Assembly (NCBI GenBank): GCA_963843645.1
Contig: CAWJLE010000007.1
Location: forward strand, 118,772-182,771
Source of the DNA: CAWJLE01 sp963843645
Lineage (GTDB): Bacteria > Chloroflexota > Anaerolineae > DAOTYC01
DNA length: 64,000 bases
Direction of reading: 5' to 3'
Both the position numbers and the translations under genes were made by a program. The first letter of the stretch is position 1. Every line of letters begins with the position of its first letter. Shown here in pieces: positions 7,970-17,319 of this stretch. A model generated the notes under the pieces. It made no database searches, had not been told where the DNA came from, and was given only the letters and a program-made list of their open reading frames with translations.

Positions 7970-8168
7970 TCCATCCTCCTGATTGACCCTGCTCTACGTT
8001 GACAAGTTGCGACGGGCGGCGCAAACGCCGCGACCTGGGAACGAATCTGCACTGATCCCTCTACTCGCACTGGGCTGGAGAGACGGCCGGTCACAGAGCT
8101 GCTGATGACGGCAGCGCTCGAAGCAAGAATCCGACGACTATGGGAGTACACGCATTGTCACTAGATGC

Positions 8169-8197
8169 AGAATACCATATCTGACAGGGTTTGTCAA
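8169..8197 (-). promoter_or_regulatory. Sigma-70 promoter of the ABC ATPase
   Basis: Minus strand TTGACA (8192-8197)-N17-TATTCT (8169-8174), giving a leader of about 200 nt before the ATPase start. No other gene is seen in 7970-8250. Confidence 0.8.
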
Positions 8198-8253
8198 TAG
8201 GATGTGGCGCACGGCGATTGCATTATATTCGTTGCGCTGTGGCCCGGGACGCG

Positions 8254-9576
8254 CTATTGGAGGCGACGCAGCGCCGGCATGCGCACCCACAGGTAAGCGG
8301 AGAACAGCAGCATGAACACCGCGCCGGCGGCGACGGTGATCGGCGCGCCGACCGTCTCCGCCGCGAATCCGGTCAGAAGCGCGCCGACCGGCATCGGGCC
8401 GAAGAAACCCAGGGAGTAGATGCTCATGACGCGCCCACGCAGGTCATCGGTCGTGAGGGATTGGAGCAGGATGTTGACCCCGTTCAAGACCAGCATCCAG
8501 CCCCAGCCAACGCCGAAGAGCATCAGCAGGGAGAGCGGCAGTCCCCGCACGACTGCCCAGACGATCAGCATCACCGGGAGAACCATCATGCCCGTGGTCA
8601 GCAGCTTGCCCCTGATCTGCGCGCGACCGAGCGAAGCGATCATCAGCGCGGCCGTCAACGAGCCGACTCCGCGGGCGGACTGCAGGAAGCCATTGGTGGT
8701 GGAGTCGCCGTGCAGAATGTCCACCGCCCAGGCGGGCAACAGTGTGTTGTAGGTCATTGCGAAGATGGTGACGACCATGGGTATGGTGACCAGCACCCGA
8801 ATGGTCGGCTCCTGCAGCACGTAGTGGAGTCCTTCTTTGAGATCCTCGAGGGCCGAGCCGATCCGTGCCCGGGCGGGCTGCGTGTCGATCTTCATCATCA
8901 GCAGGGCCGAGATAACGGAGAGGAACGAGATGCCGTTGATGGTGAAGCACCACGCCGGCCCGAAGGCCGCGTAGACGAGGCCGGCGGCGGCAGGGCCGAT
9001 GGCGCTGCCCAGATTGAACATGCTGGAGTTGAGCGCGATGGCGTTGCTGAGGTCCTCGCGCTCGACCAGCTCGACGATGAACGACTGGCGGGCCGGCGCG
9101 TCGAACGCGTTCGCGACGCCCAGGGCGAAGGCCAGCAGCACGACGTGCCACGCCTGGACCAGGCCGAGGAACGTCAGGCCCGCCAGGATGAAGGCCAGGA
9201 GCATCATGCTCGTCTGGGTGATCAATAAGAGCGTGCGGCGCGACATGCGATCGCACACGACGCCGCCGAACAGCGTGAGCAGCGCCATGGGCACTCCGGT
9301 CGCAAAGCCGACGTAACCCAGGTAAGCCGGAGACTGAGTCAGCTCGAACACGAGGAAGCCTTGGGCGGTGTTCTGCATCCACGTTCCCACGAGCGAGCCG
9401 GCCTGGCCGGTGAACCACAGCCGGTAGTTGCGATGTGCGAACGAGGCGAAAGCGGCCTTCGCGCTGGGCCGAGGCAGGGGGCGCGGGGCCGGCGCCGTCT
9501 CGGCGCTCAGGTTGCCGGCAGCCGGCGCGGACTGTTCGGAATCGATCGTCAATGCCATCCTCCGCCGTGGTTGCAT
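8254..9576 (-). CDS. MFS transporter (DHA3/EntS-like)
   Basis: About 440 residues with 12 predicted transmembrane helices. Features include the conserved N-terminal FASFAHRNYRLWFTGQAGSLVGTWMQ segment, the GGVVCDRMSRRTLLL loop (motif A-like) and GALLTGFAAETVG in the C-terminal half. This subfamily (transmembrane secretion effector, enterobactin-exporter-like) exports small molecules or drugs. A promoter at 9619-9647 rules out a start further upstream. ATG 9576 or ATG 9558 (MALTID) are both possible: neither has a well-placed ribosome site, since GGAGG abuts ATG 9558 directly. The reading frame is intact. Confidence 0.85.
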   Translation of the reverse strand: MQPRRRMALTIDSEQSAPAAGNLSAETAPAPRPLPRPSAKAAFASFAHRNYRLWFTGQAGSLVGTWMQNTAQGFLVFELTQSPAYLGYVGFATGVPMALLTLFGGVVCDRMSRRTLLLITQTSMMLLAFILAGLTFLGLVQAWHVVLLAFALGVANAFDAPARQSFIVELVEREDLSNAIALNSSMFNLGSAIGPAAAGLVYAAFGPAWCFTINGISFLSVISALLMMKIDTQPARARIGSALEDLKEGLHYVLQEPTIRVLVTIPMVVTIFAMTYNTLLPAWAVDILHGDSTTNGFLQSARGVGSLTAALMIASLGRAQIRGKLLTTGMMVLPVMLIVWAVVRGLPLSLLMLFGVGWGWMLVLNGVNILLQSLTTDDLRGRVMSIYSLGFFGPMPVGALLTGFAAETVGAPITVAAGAVFMLLFSAYLWVRMPALRRLQ

Positions 9577-9618
9577 CCCAACCAGGCAGAAATGTTGTGG
9601 GTCGAGCCGTTGGCGGCA

Positions 9619-9647
9619 ATTATATGCCGCTACCCGGTCAGCAGCAA
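9619..9647 (-). promoter_or_regulatory. Sigma-70 promoter of the MFS gene
   Basis: Minus strand TTGCTG (9642-9647)-N17-TATAAT (9619-9624), about 36-55 bp before the likely start codon. Confidence 0.72.
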
Positions 9648-9704
9648 ATGACAGCCGCCGCCGGTTCGAATCTTCGCCCCGCCTGAACATGCTGTAACGT
9701 GAAT

Positions 9705-9733
9705 TTACGTGCTTGCACCAATTGTGCTACAAT
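9705..9733 (+). promoter_or_regulatory. Possible promoter of the chemosensory cluster
   Basis: TTACGT-N17-TACAAT, about 40 bp before the hybrid-kinase start. The -10 is good and the -35 weak, so an activator may be needed. Confidence 0.5.
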
Positions 9734-9774
9734 ATAGACGAAAGTAACAAATCCCTTTGGTGAGGATAAAACTG

Positions 9775-11961
9775 ATGGCGCAACCCAAAATCCTGGTGAT
9801 CGATGACAGCCCGGTCAGTTTGCGGTTGGTGTCAGGCTTCCTCGCTGCGCTCAACGTTCGGACGGTGACGGCGGCCAGCGCGGAGGAGGGCATTGCCGTG
9901 GCGCGCGCCGAGCATCCGGATCTGGTGCTGTGCGATATCGTGCTGCCCGATCGTGACGGTTACGCCGTTCTGGCGGACTTGCGAGCCGATCCCATGTTGG
10001 CGGAAACGCCGGTCGTGATGATGACGGGCGTCTCCGCTCACAAGGATCGCATGAAGGTGGTCAACAGCGGAGCGGACGATCTGCTGACCAAGCCCTTCGA
10101 TCTGGCCGAGCTGAGCTCCCGCGTGAAAGCGCTGCTGCGCCTGAAGGCTCGCGAGGACGCTTTGCGCGAGACCAACCAGCGCCTGCGGGAGCGGGTTTAC
10201 CTTCTCTCTACGCTGTTCATCGTCGGCCACGAGCTGCAAGAAAGCCTCCAGGCGCAAGACGTTTACCGCGTGATCCGGGAGACGCTGCAAACCATCGTGG
10301 GCGCGGACCAGTTTGCCATCTACGTGCGGGAGGATCCGGCGGCGGAGCCCGCGGGGGACCGGGACGAGGAGCCGACGCGCTTTCGGCTGGCGGCCGCTCA
10401 CGGTCTGGACCCGGGCACGTGCGCCGAGATGGCGCAGTGGGGCACGGCGACGGCGCCCGAGCCGATTGCCACAGTCCTCGCGACCGCCCAACCGTATTAC
10501 CACCATGGCTCAGGCGACGCTCCGGCCCTCGTCTGTGGCCGGCCTATCGTCGCGGCGGTGCCCCTGGTGGCCGCCCGGAAGGTGATAGGCCTGATCAACG
10601 TCCACGCGTTCGCCCGCTGCCGTGGCGATTCGACCGACTTCGAACTGGTGGCCATGCTGAGCAGCCAGGTGGCCGGCGCCATCCACGCTCTGCGCATGCA
10701 GTCGGAGCTGAGCGAATACGCCGGCCGGCTGACCGAGGCCGGCGAGGCGCTGGAAGAGACTCGGCGAACGCTCGAGGAGCAGATGTTCCACCGCCACACG
10801 CTGATGCTGTTCAGCGCCCAGCTCCACGCGGCGGGGGACGTGCCGGACACGCTGACGGCGGTCAACGACCTGCTCGTCAATTTCGTCGGCGCAGCCAGCT
10901 ATCGCCTGATCTACTTCGACCAGGGCGAGGCGCGGGTGACTTCGTCCGGGGAGCCGGCGCACGAGGGTGGTGCAACGTCTGCGCCTGGAACGGCCGAATG
11001 GACGGAGGTGGTCGACCGCGTGATGGCGACCGGCGAGCCGCTGTTCAAGCCGGACGACGCGGTGATCGCCGCCATCCCGCTGATGATGGCAGGCCAGACG
11101 TGCGGCGTGCTGTTGATCGAGCGACTGCTGCCGCACAAGACCGGGCTGAGCGCAGAAGACATGGAGCTGTTGTCTCTGCTGGCCCAGCACGTGGCGATCG
11201 CCCTGTTCACCGCGTACAGCCGGGAGCGGCATGAGGCGCGCCGCCGTGACTTCTACGCGATGGTGGCGCACGATTTTCGCAGCCCGCTGTCCACCCAGTC
11301 GCTCGGATTCGAGCTGCTCGAGTCCGGCATGATCGGAGCGCTCAACCCGGAGCAGCAAGACATCATCAACACCGCGATCGCTCTGAACGTGCGGCTGGTG
11401 GGACTGGTGGACGACTTCCTGGCTTACTCGCAGATTGAAGCCGGCGGATTACAGCTCAGTCGCGCGCCGACGGATCTGGTGGAGCTCGTGCGAGAGACGG
11501 CGCACGAGATGCGCCGTCTCGTGCAGAGCCGGGAGCAAACGCTGGAGCTGAGCCTGCCCGACCACCCGATCGAGCTGTCGCTGGATCGGCTGCACATGAA
11601 GCGCGTGGTGGCGAATCTGCTGGCCAACGCACACAAGTACAGCCCGACCGGCGGGCACATCGAGGTGAGCCTCACCGAATCACCCACTGAGGTTCAGGTC
11701 CACGTGAAGGACGACGGTCCGGGCATTCCCGCGGACGAGGTCCCGAAGCTGTTCCGGCGCTACTATCGCATCCAGGACGAGCGCAGCCTCAAGCACGGCA
11801 CGGGGCTGGGTCTGGTTATCGTGAAACAGATGGTGGAGGCGCACGGCGGCCGTGCCTGGGTGGAGAGCGCGGGGGTGCCGGGCCAGGGCAGCACCTTCTC
11901 CTTCTCTCTGCCGAAAACGGCCGATTCTACTCGGGACACGCAGACCGTCAGTTTCGATTGA
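9775..11961 (+). CDS. Hybrid sensor kinase: REC-GAF-GAF-HisKA-HATPase
   Basis: 728 residues, frame intact. Residues 5-120 are a receiver domain (VIDDSP, phospho-acceptor in CDIVLPD at D54, TKPFD lysine near 104). Two GAF-like sensor domains follow (about 150-300 and 325-485). HisKA comes next with FYAMVAHDFRSPLS (phospho-His near 505), then the ATPase with N-box VVANLLANAHKY, G1 DDGPGIP and G2 GTGLGLVIV. There is no membrane segment, so it is cytoplasmic. Start taken at ATG 9775, behind GGTGAGG (about 9760). It is followed 47 bp later by the HEAT protein and the che genes and probably feeds into or reads out that system. Confidence 0.9.
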   Translation: MAQPKILVIDDSPVSLRLVSGFLAALNVRTVTAASAEEGIAVARAEHPDLVLCDIVLPDRDGYAVLADLRADPMLAETPVVMMTGVSAHKDRMKVVNSGADDLLTKPFDLAELSSRVKALLRLKAREDALRETNQRLRERVYLLSTLFIVGHELQESLQAQDVYRVIRETLQTIVGADQFAIYVREDPAAEPAGDRDEEPTRFRLAAAHGLDPGTCAEMAQWGTATAPEPIATVLATAQPYYHHGSGDAPALVCGRPIVAAVPLVAARKVIGLINVHAFARCRGDSTDFELVAMLSSQVAGAIHALRMQSELSEYAGRLTEAGEALEETRRTLEEQMFHRHTLMLFSAQLHAAGDVPDTLTAVNDLLVNFVGAASYRLIYFDQGEARVTSSGEPAHEGGATSAPGTAEWTEVVDRVMATGEPLFKPDDAVIAAIPLMMAGQTCGVLLIERLLPHKTGLSAEDMELLSLLAQHVAIALFTAYSRERHEARRRDFYAMVAHDFRSPLSTQSLGFELLESGMIGALNPEQQDIINTAIALNVRLVGLVDDFLAYSQIEAGGLQLSRAPTDLVELVRETAHEMRRLVQSREQTLELSLPDHPIELSLDRLHMKRVVANLLANAHKYSPTGGHIEVSLTESPTEVQVHVKDDGPGIPADEVPKLFRRYYRIQDERSLKHGTGLGLVIVKQMVEAHGGRAWVESAGVPGQGSTFSFSLPKTADSTRDTQTVSFD

Positions 11962-12008
11962 GGATGCCGATCACTGAGACGCCATCCAAGTGACCCAGGA
12001 GTGAGCGG

Positions 12009-14090
12009 ATGCCCAATGTACCCGAAATGGAAGAGCCCAGTGCCGGCATCGAGGCTTATCGCAGGCGGCTGAACCACCCGGACGAGGGCGTGCGGCGTGC
12101 GGTCTGCATGGAGTTGGCCGGGGAAGGCTGGTTGGGCTGCGACCAGTTGCTGTTCGACGTGCTGGCGGACCCCAGCCCTTACCTTCGCGAGATTGCCGCC
12201 GCGGGCCTGGTGGAGCTGGCCACGGAAAAAACCGTCGCACGCCTGGCCGAGATGCTGCGCCTGGAAGACCCCGCCGCGCGCAACGAGGCGATGGCGGTGC
12301 TGGTACACCTGGGCGACCGCGCCCGGCCGTCGATGGAACGCCTGCTGGCCGACGGCGACAGCGACGTGCGCATCTTCGCCGCCAACGTACTGGGTGACAT
12401 CCGCCAGCCGGCCGGGTTCGAGGCTCTGGCGGCCGCACTGGCCGACGCGAACGAGAACGTGCGTTACGCGGCGGCCGAGGCGCTGGGCAAGATCGGCGAT
12501 CCGCGCGCGGTGGGCCCGCTGCTGGAAGCGGTCCACACCGATGATTGGGTGCGCTTCGCCGCCATCGAGTCACTGGGACAGCTGGCCGATCCCGCGGCGG
12601 TGCCGCACCTCGTGCCACTGCTGAGCGACCCCTGGCTCCGCCTTCCGGCAATCGAGGCGTTGGGTCGGCTGGGGGACGGGCCTCTGGGCTGGCAGCTGCT
12701 TCCGCACGTGTCCGACGAAAACGCGATGGTCGGCCACGCGACGATTGCGGCCCTGGGCCGCCTCGACGCGCGCCACGGCACTCAGTACCTGGCCCGCCTC
12801 GATGCGGTGACGGTCGCCACATTGGTGGAAGGCGCGCTGACCGAGACGGACCCGGCGGTGCGGCGGTCTGCTGTGATCGCACTGGGTTGGGGCGGACCTG
12901 CCATGCTGCTGCCGCGGCTCCTGGAGCGATTGGACGATACGGCGGGGGAGGTACAGGATGCCGCCCGAACTGCGCTCGTGTCGCTGGGCCGGCGCGAGCT
13001 GCCCGCCTTGCTGGAGGTCTTCGCCCGGCCTGAAGCCGACCATCGGACGGCGATGGCTGCTGCGCTGGGAGAGATCTGCGATCCGGCGGCCGCGGAGGCG
13101 CTCATCGCCGCGCTGAGCGATGAGTCCGGGCCCGTCCGGGCCGCCGTCGCCGCGAGCCTGGGCCGCCTGGGAAGCGCAGGGGTCAGTCCCCACGCGGAGG
13201 CCGCGCTGCTGGCACGTTTGTGTGACGCCAGTGCGGACGTGCGGCGGGCCGCCGCGGGCGCCCTGGGCATGCTCCGAAGCTACAAGGCCTCGGGACCGCT
13301 GATCGGGCTGTTGGGCGACCCTGTCGAGACGGTGCGGATCGAGGCGGCGGCTGCGGTCGCTCGCATCGGCGCCCCAGGCGTCGCCGGGCAGCTGGCTTCA
13401 CTGTTGGCGGGCGCCAGTTCCGAGGCCCGCGAAGCGGCTGCCCGCGCACTCGGCTTGTTGGCCCAGGCGGGCGCCGATTCCGCTGCCGAGGCGTTCCTGA
13501 TCGAGGCGCTGAACAACTGCGACCTCATCGTGCGCCGGCTTGCTGCCGCTGCGCTGGGCCGGGGGGCGACTCCATCCGGCGGGTCAGGGCAGACGACCAC
13601 ACTCCTCACCGCGCTGCTCGATGAGGACTGGCAGGTGCGCAAGCTGGCTGCCGAGGCATTGGGCAGGCTGGGCGATAGTCGGGCGGCGGCGGGCTTGTTG
13701 GGAGCGCTGTCCGACCACAACCTGTGGGTGCGGTACGCGGCGGTTCGAGCGTTGGGCGAATTGGGCGACCGGGCGGCGGTGGACGCGCTGCTCAGGACGC
13801 TGGATGGGGACGAGGATGCGGTCAAGCTGGCAGCGGTCGGGGCGCTGGGCCAGCTGGGGGATCCGAAAGCAATACCGGCGCTGGAGGCGATGAGCCGCCA
13901 CCCGGACCCGGACTTCCGCTGCATGGCGGCGGAGGCACTGGGCAGGATATGGAAGGCGTCCCGGGTTTCGGTGACTTCGGAGGTCAGCGGGAATACGGCG
14001 GAAGGGGCGTTGCGACCGCTCTTGTTCGACCCGCAGCCGAGCGTGCGGCGAGTGGCCGCGCAGATGCTCGGCGCCGCGGGCGGGGAGTGA
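12009..14090 (+). CDS. Long HEAT-repeat (PBS-lyase-like) protein
   Basis: 693 residues built almost wholly of about 20 HEAT-like units of about 30 residues (for example VRYAAAEALGKIGDPRAVGPLLEAV and VRKLAAEALGRLGDSRAAAGLL). No signal peptide or membrane segment. HEAT solenoids act as protein-protein scaffolds, and PBS-lyase HEAT proteins often sit beside Che-like genes in gliding or type-IV-pilus systems. The stop overlaps the leader of cheR by a few bases (7 bp gap), so they are one operon. Near the C-terminus (13973-13985) a degenerate TCCGAAGT-type repeat lies in the coding sequence (VSVTSEVSG). Confidence 0.88.
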   Translation: MPNVPEMEEPSAGIEAYRRRLNHPDEGVRRAVCMELAGEGWLGCDQLLFDVLADPSPYLREIAAAGLVELATEKTVARLAEMLRLEDPAARNEAMAVLVHLGDRARPSMERLLADGDSDVRIFAANVLGDIRQPAGFEALAAALADANENVRYAAAEALGKIGDPRAVGPLLEAVHTDDWVRFAAIESLGQLADPAAVPHLVPLLSDPWLRLPAIEALGRLGDGPLGWQLLPHVSDENAMVGHATIAALGRLDARHGTQYLARLDAVTVATLVEGALTETDPAVRRSAVIALGWGGPAMLLPRLLERLDDTAGEVQDAARTALVSLGRRELPALLEVFARPEADHRTAMAAALGEICDPAAAEALIAALSDESGPVRAAVAASLGRLGSAGVSPHAEAALLARLCDASADVRRAAAGALGMLRSYKASGPLIGLLGDPVETVRIEAAAAVARIGAPGVAGQLASLLAGASSEAREAAARALGLLAQAGADSAAEAFLIEALNNCDLIVRRLAAAALGRGATPSGGSGQTTTLLTALLDEDWQVRKLAAEALGRLGDSRAAAGLLGALSDHNLWVRYAAVRALGELGDRAAVDALLRTLDGDEDAVKLAAVGALGQLGDPKAIPALEAMSRHPDPDFRCMAAEALGRIWKASRVSVTSEVSGNTAEGALRPLLFDPQPSVRRVAAQMLGAAGGE

Positions 14091-14097
14091 GTCCCAA

Positions 14098-14931
14098 ATG
14101 CCTGACGAGTGTTCCTTCGACGATTTCGATGCGCTGCGGCGGCTGATCTGTCGCGCCGTGGGCATCTGGCTGGGCGATACGAAGCTGACTTTTCTCCAGG
14201 TGCGCCTGACCGACCGGTTGCGAGCCTGCAACATCTCGTCAGTACGTGAATATTACCATTTCCTGCGCTTCGATCCCCGTGGCGAGGAGGAGATCCAGCA
14301 CCTGATCGACGCGGTCACGGTGAACGAGACCTGGTTCTTTCGCGAGACCGCGCCTCTGGAGGTTTGGCGCGACGTCGTCCTGCCCCAGTTGCTGAGGACG
14401 ACCAACGGCACGGGCCGGGTGCGGGCCTGGGTGGCGGGCTGCTCGACCGGCGAAGAGGCATACTCGCTGGCCATGCTGCTGCTTTCCACCTATCCCGGCA
14501 CGGCGGCCGATATGGTTGAGATTTTTGCGACGGACGTCAACAACCGCGCGCTGGAGCTGGCCCGGGCCGCCGTGTACGATCCGCACAGCACGCGTCACAC
14601 CGATCCGATTCGGCTGGACGCCTACTTCGAGCGGCGCGCCGATGGCCGGCTCGGAGTGTCCGAAGCGGCGCGGGCCTTGGTGCGTTTCGGCCGGACCAAC
14701 CTGATCGATCCGGCGCTGGCGCGGCGAGTGGCGGCCGTGGACGTGATCCTGTGCCGCAACGTGCTCATGTACTTCGATGCGGATCACCGCCGGGTAGCAC
14801 TGGCCAACCTGCACGCCACGCTGCGCCCGGGCGGTCTGTTGATCCTGGGCCAGTCCGAGATTCTGGCGCACTCCGTCACGCCTTTCTCGTTGGTTAAAGT
14901 GTCCGATACGATCATGTATCGAAAGGATTGA
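14098..14931 (+). CDS. cheR: CheR chemoreceptor methyltransferase
   Basis: 277 residues. Transfers methyl groups from S-adenosylmethionine to glutamates of the receptor encoded downstream. The N-terminal helical domain is followed by the Rossmann domain with VNETWFFRE, the SAM site VAGCSTGEEAYSLAML, ATDVNNRALELA, ILCRNVLMYFD and GGLLILGQSE. Length and all motifs are normal. No TPR tail is present, so it is a basic CheR. Confidence 0.95.
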   Translation: MPDECSFDDFDALRRLICRAVGIWLGDTKLTFLQVRLTDRLRACNISSVREYYHFLRFDPRGEEEIQHLIDAVTVNETWFFRETAPLEVWRDVVLPQLLRTTNGTGRVRAWVAGCSTGEEAYSLAMLLLSTYPGTAADMVEIFATDVNNRALELARAAVYDPHSTRHTDPIRLDAYFERRADGRLGVSEAARALVRFGRTNLIDPALARRVAAVDVILCRNVLMYFDADHRRVALANLHATLRPGGLLILGQSEILAHSVTPFSLVKVSDTIMYRKD

Positions 14932-14999
14932 CGATGACAGTGGGACGTCCTGCGGTGGGTCCTCAAGCTCCGATCCGCGAACGAAAAGGAGATTCTGGG

Positions 15000-15368
15000 A
15001 TGGGGGTGTCGGTTTTGGTGGTGGACGATTCAAACAGCGTGCGCCAGATGGTGCAATTCGCGTTGAAGTCGCGCGGGTACGGCGCCACGCCGGCAGCGGA
15101 CGGCGTCGAGGCGCTGGAAGCGCTCGACCGCGGGCGATTCGATTTGATCGTACTGGATATCAACATGCCGCGGCTGGATGGGCTGTCGCTGCTGAAGATC
15201 GTGCGTGACCGCACGGAGCTGCAGTCTGTGCCTGTTCTGGTGCTGACGACGGAGGGGCAGGAAGCAGACCGCGATCAGGCTCTGGCGCTGGGCGCGACCG
15301 GCTACATGCGCAAGCCTTTCAAGCCGACGGAACTGCTCGAACGCGTCGGGGACCTGCTCAAGGCCTGA
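15000..15368 (+). CDS. cheY: CheY-like single-domain response regulator
   Basis: 122 residues with a receiver domain only: VVDDSN acidic pair, phospho-acceptor in VLDINMPRLDG, the threonine in LTTEG and the lysine in MRKPFKP. Start chosen at ATG 15000 because AAGGAG lies just upstream (about 14983). Its stop overlaps the cheA start (TGATG), so the pair is translationally coupled, and it is the natural phosphorylation target of CheA. Confidence 0.93.
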   Translation: MGVSVLVVDDSNSVRQMVQFALKSRGYGATPAADGVEALEALDRGRFDLIVLDINMPRLDGLSLLKIVRDRTELQSVPVLVLTTEGQEADRDQALALGATGYMRKPFKPTELLERVGDLLKA

Positions 15369-17285
15369 TGGGGGTGGTCATGCTTGATCCTGATCCTGAT
15401 CTGGATCTGGACGCGCAGCTGCTGGCGCAGATGCGTGAGGACTTCCTATCAGAATCGAAGGACATCCTGGAAGGGATGGGGACGCTGCTGGCCGGGTTGG
15501 AGCGCGGCGGTGACCCGGACCTGATCCACCGGATCTTCCGCTCGATGCACACGCTGAAGGGCACCGCCGCGTTCGTCGGCCTGGAGTCGATGCGCCGGCT
15601 GGCCCACAGCATGGAGAACATCTTCAGCGCCGTGCGCTCTGAGACGCTGTCTGTCGACGCGAAACTGATCGACCTGGCCTTCAGCGCCGTGCAGGCTTTG
15701 AGCACGATGCGGGACGACATCGTGCACGGCGGCGACGGCGAGCTGGACGTCGATGCGCTGATTCGCCAGCTGGACGCCGTGGTCAAATCCAGCGGATCGA
15801 CCGAGGCCGGCGGTGCGCCGCTGCCGGAATCGATTCAGGGCCTGCGCGCGGCGCTGGGCGACGGTGACGCACCGGTCGTGGACAGCTCACCGCAGGACCG
15901 TGCCCCAAGAACCGGTGGGCGGCTCTGGATCCGGCGCGGCCGACGGGGAGTCTTCCGAAACGACGCAGACTCCCGAAGTCAGCGAAACTTCGGAAGCTCC
16001 GAAGGCGTCGGACGTCCCGAAAGCGGCGGAAGTCCCTGAGACGACGCTGCGCGTGGAGGTGGACACGCTCGACACCCTCATGACGCTCGTCGGCGAGCTG
16101 GTCACGGCCCGCAATTCGCTGGCGTCGACCGCCGAGCGTCTGGGCGACGAGACGCTCCAGGACAACGTGGTGGCGATCCACCGGCTGACCCGGCAGCTCC
16201 AGGCGGCGGTCAGCTCGGTGCGGCTGATGCCGGTCGAGCGTCTCTTCGACCGGTTCGTGCCGGTGGTGCGGAACCTGGCCCGAGAGCGAGGCAAGCTGGT
16301 TCGGCTGATGATTGAGGGCGGCGAGACGCCGCTCGACCGCACGGTGTGCGATCGCATGTACGATCCGATGGTCCACCTCCTGCGCAACGCCGTGGACCAC
16401 GGCCTGGAATCAGCTGAGGTGCGCCGTGCCGGCGGCAAGCCAGCGGAGGGCCTGTTTCGCCTGTCGGCGGAGCGCCGGTGATGACATGTACCTGCGCGTG
16501 AGCGACGACGGCGCAGGAATCGATCCGGCCCGGCTGCGTCAGCTGGCTGTGGGGCGAGGGCTGATGTCGGAGGGTGAGGCCGACGCGCTGACGTGAGGAT
16601 CAGGCGCTGCGGCTGATCTTCCGCACCGGTTTCAGCACGGCGTCCAAGGTGACCGAGATGTCGGGCCGCGGTGTCGGGTTGGACGTGGTGCGGAACACGT
16701 GCGGAGCCTGCGCGGGCACGTCGACGTGGAGACCACGGTCGGCCGGGGACGACGTTCGTCATCCGCCTGCCGCTGACTCTGGCCATCGTACAGGTGCTGC
16801 TCGTTCGCGTGGGCGCGAACATCTACGCTCTGCCGCTAAATGCGCTGCGTGAGACGCTGCGATTGTCGCCCATGGACGTCGAGGTGCTGCATGGGCAGCC
16901 GGACGGCCTTCGTTCGTCGAGCGCCCGCTGCCGCTGTATCGGCTCGCGGACTGGTTGGTCTCAGAGCGCGCGCCGGCAGGGCGACCAGAGGGGCCGTCCC
17001 ACGGTGGGTGAAGGGCGGCCACTGGGAATCGCGCCCGGGCCCGGCCGGGTGGCGTCCATTCCCGGCGGACGCCTCGACGGCGTGGGGCCGTGGCAGGCGT
17101 TGGTGATTCGCCTGACCCGAGGCGACGAGGCATGGCTGGTGGATGAACTGGTGGGCAAACAGCAGGTGGTGATCAAACCTCTCAGTCCTTACCTGGGCAC
17201 GATTCGCGGTGTGGAGGGGACTGCGATCCTCCCCGATGGCGCGGTGACCTTGGTGCTGGACGTCGAGAGCTTGAGCCAGGTCTGA
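15368..17285 (+). CDS. cheA: CheA histidine kinase, multiply frameshifted
   Basis: About 640 residues after correction. The Hpt domain has the phospho-His in RSMHTLKGTAAF (H61). A linker made of TSE/PEV-like repeats follows (15951-16037). Then the dimerisation domain (VDTLDTLMTLVGELVTARN), the ATPase with RLMPVERLF, LLRNAVDHGLE, VSDDGAGID and SGRGVGLDVVRN, and a C-terminal CheW-like domain (LVRVGANIYALPLNALRETL...GVEGTAILPDG). Frame changes lie near 15885-15905, 16475-16485, 16590-16615, 16690-16745 and about 16915. Every catalytic box is recoverable across them, so indel errors are more likely than loss of function. Confidence 0.85.
15951..16037. repeat. TCCGAAGT-type repeat cluster inside the CheA linker
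   Basis: Successive CTTCCGAA, CTCCCGAAGTC, AACTTCGGAAGCTCC, GGACGTCCCGAA and GCGGAAGTCCC units resemble the intergenic palindromes at 4647, 32457 and 46878. In the coding frame they give ETTQTPEVSETSEAPKASD. Confidence 0.65.
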
Positions 17286-17319
17286 CGTAGGACGTACAGG
17301 ATGGGAAGGGGAAAACACT

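Noticed and set aside
12009..14090. Phycobilisome lyase role for the HEAT protein
   Set aside because: PBS-lyase HEAT repeats are named after cyanobacterial lyases, but the unit is a general scaffold and no phycobiliprotein gene is present.
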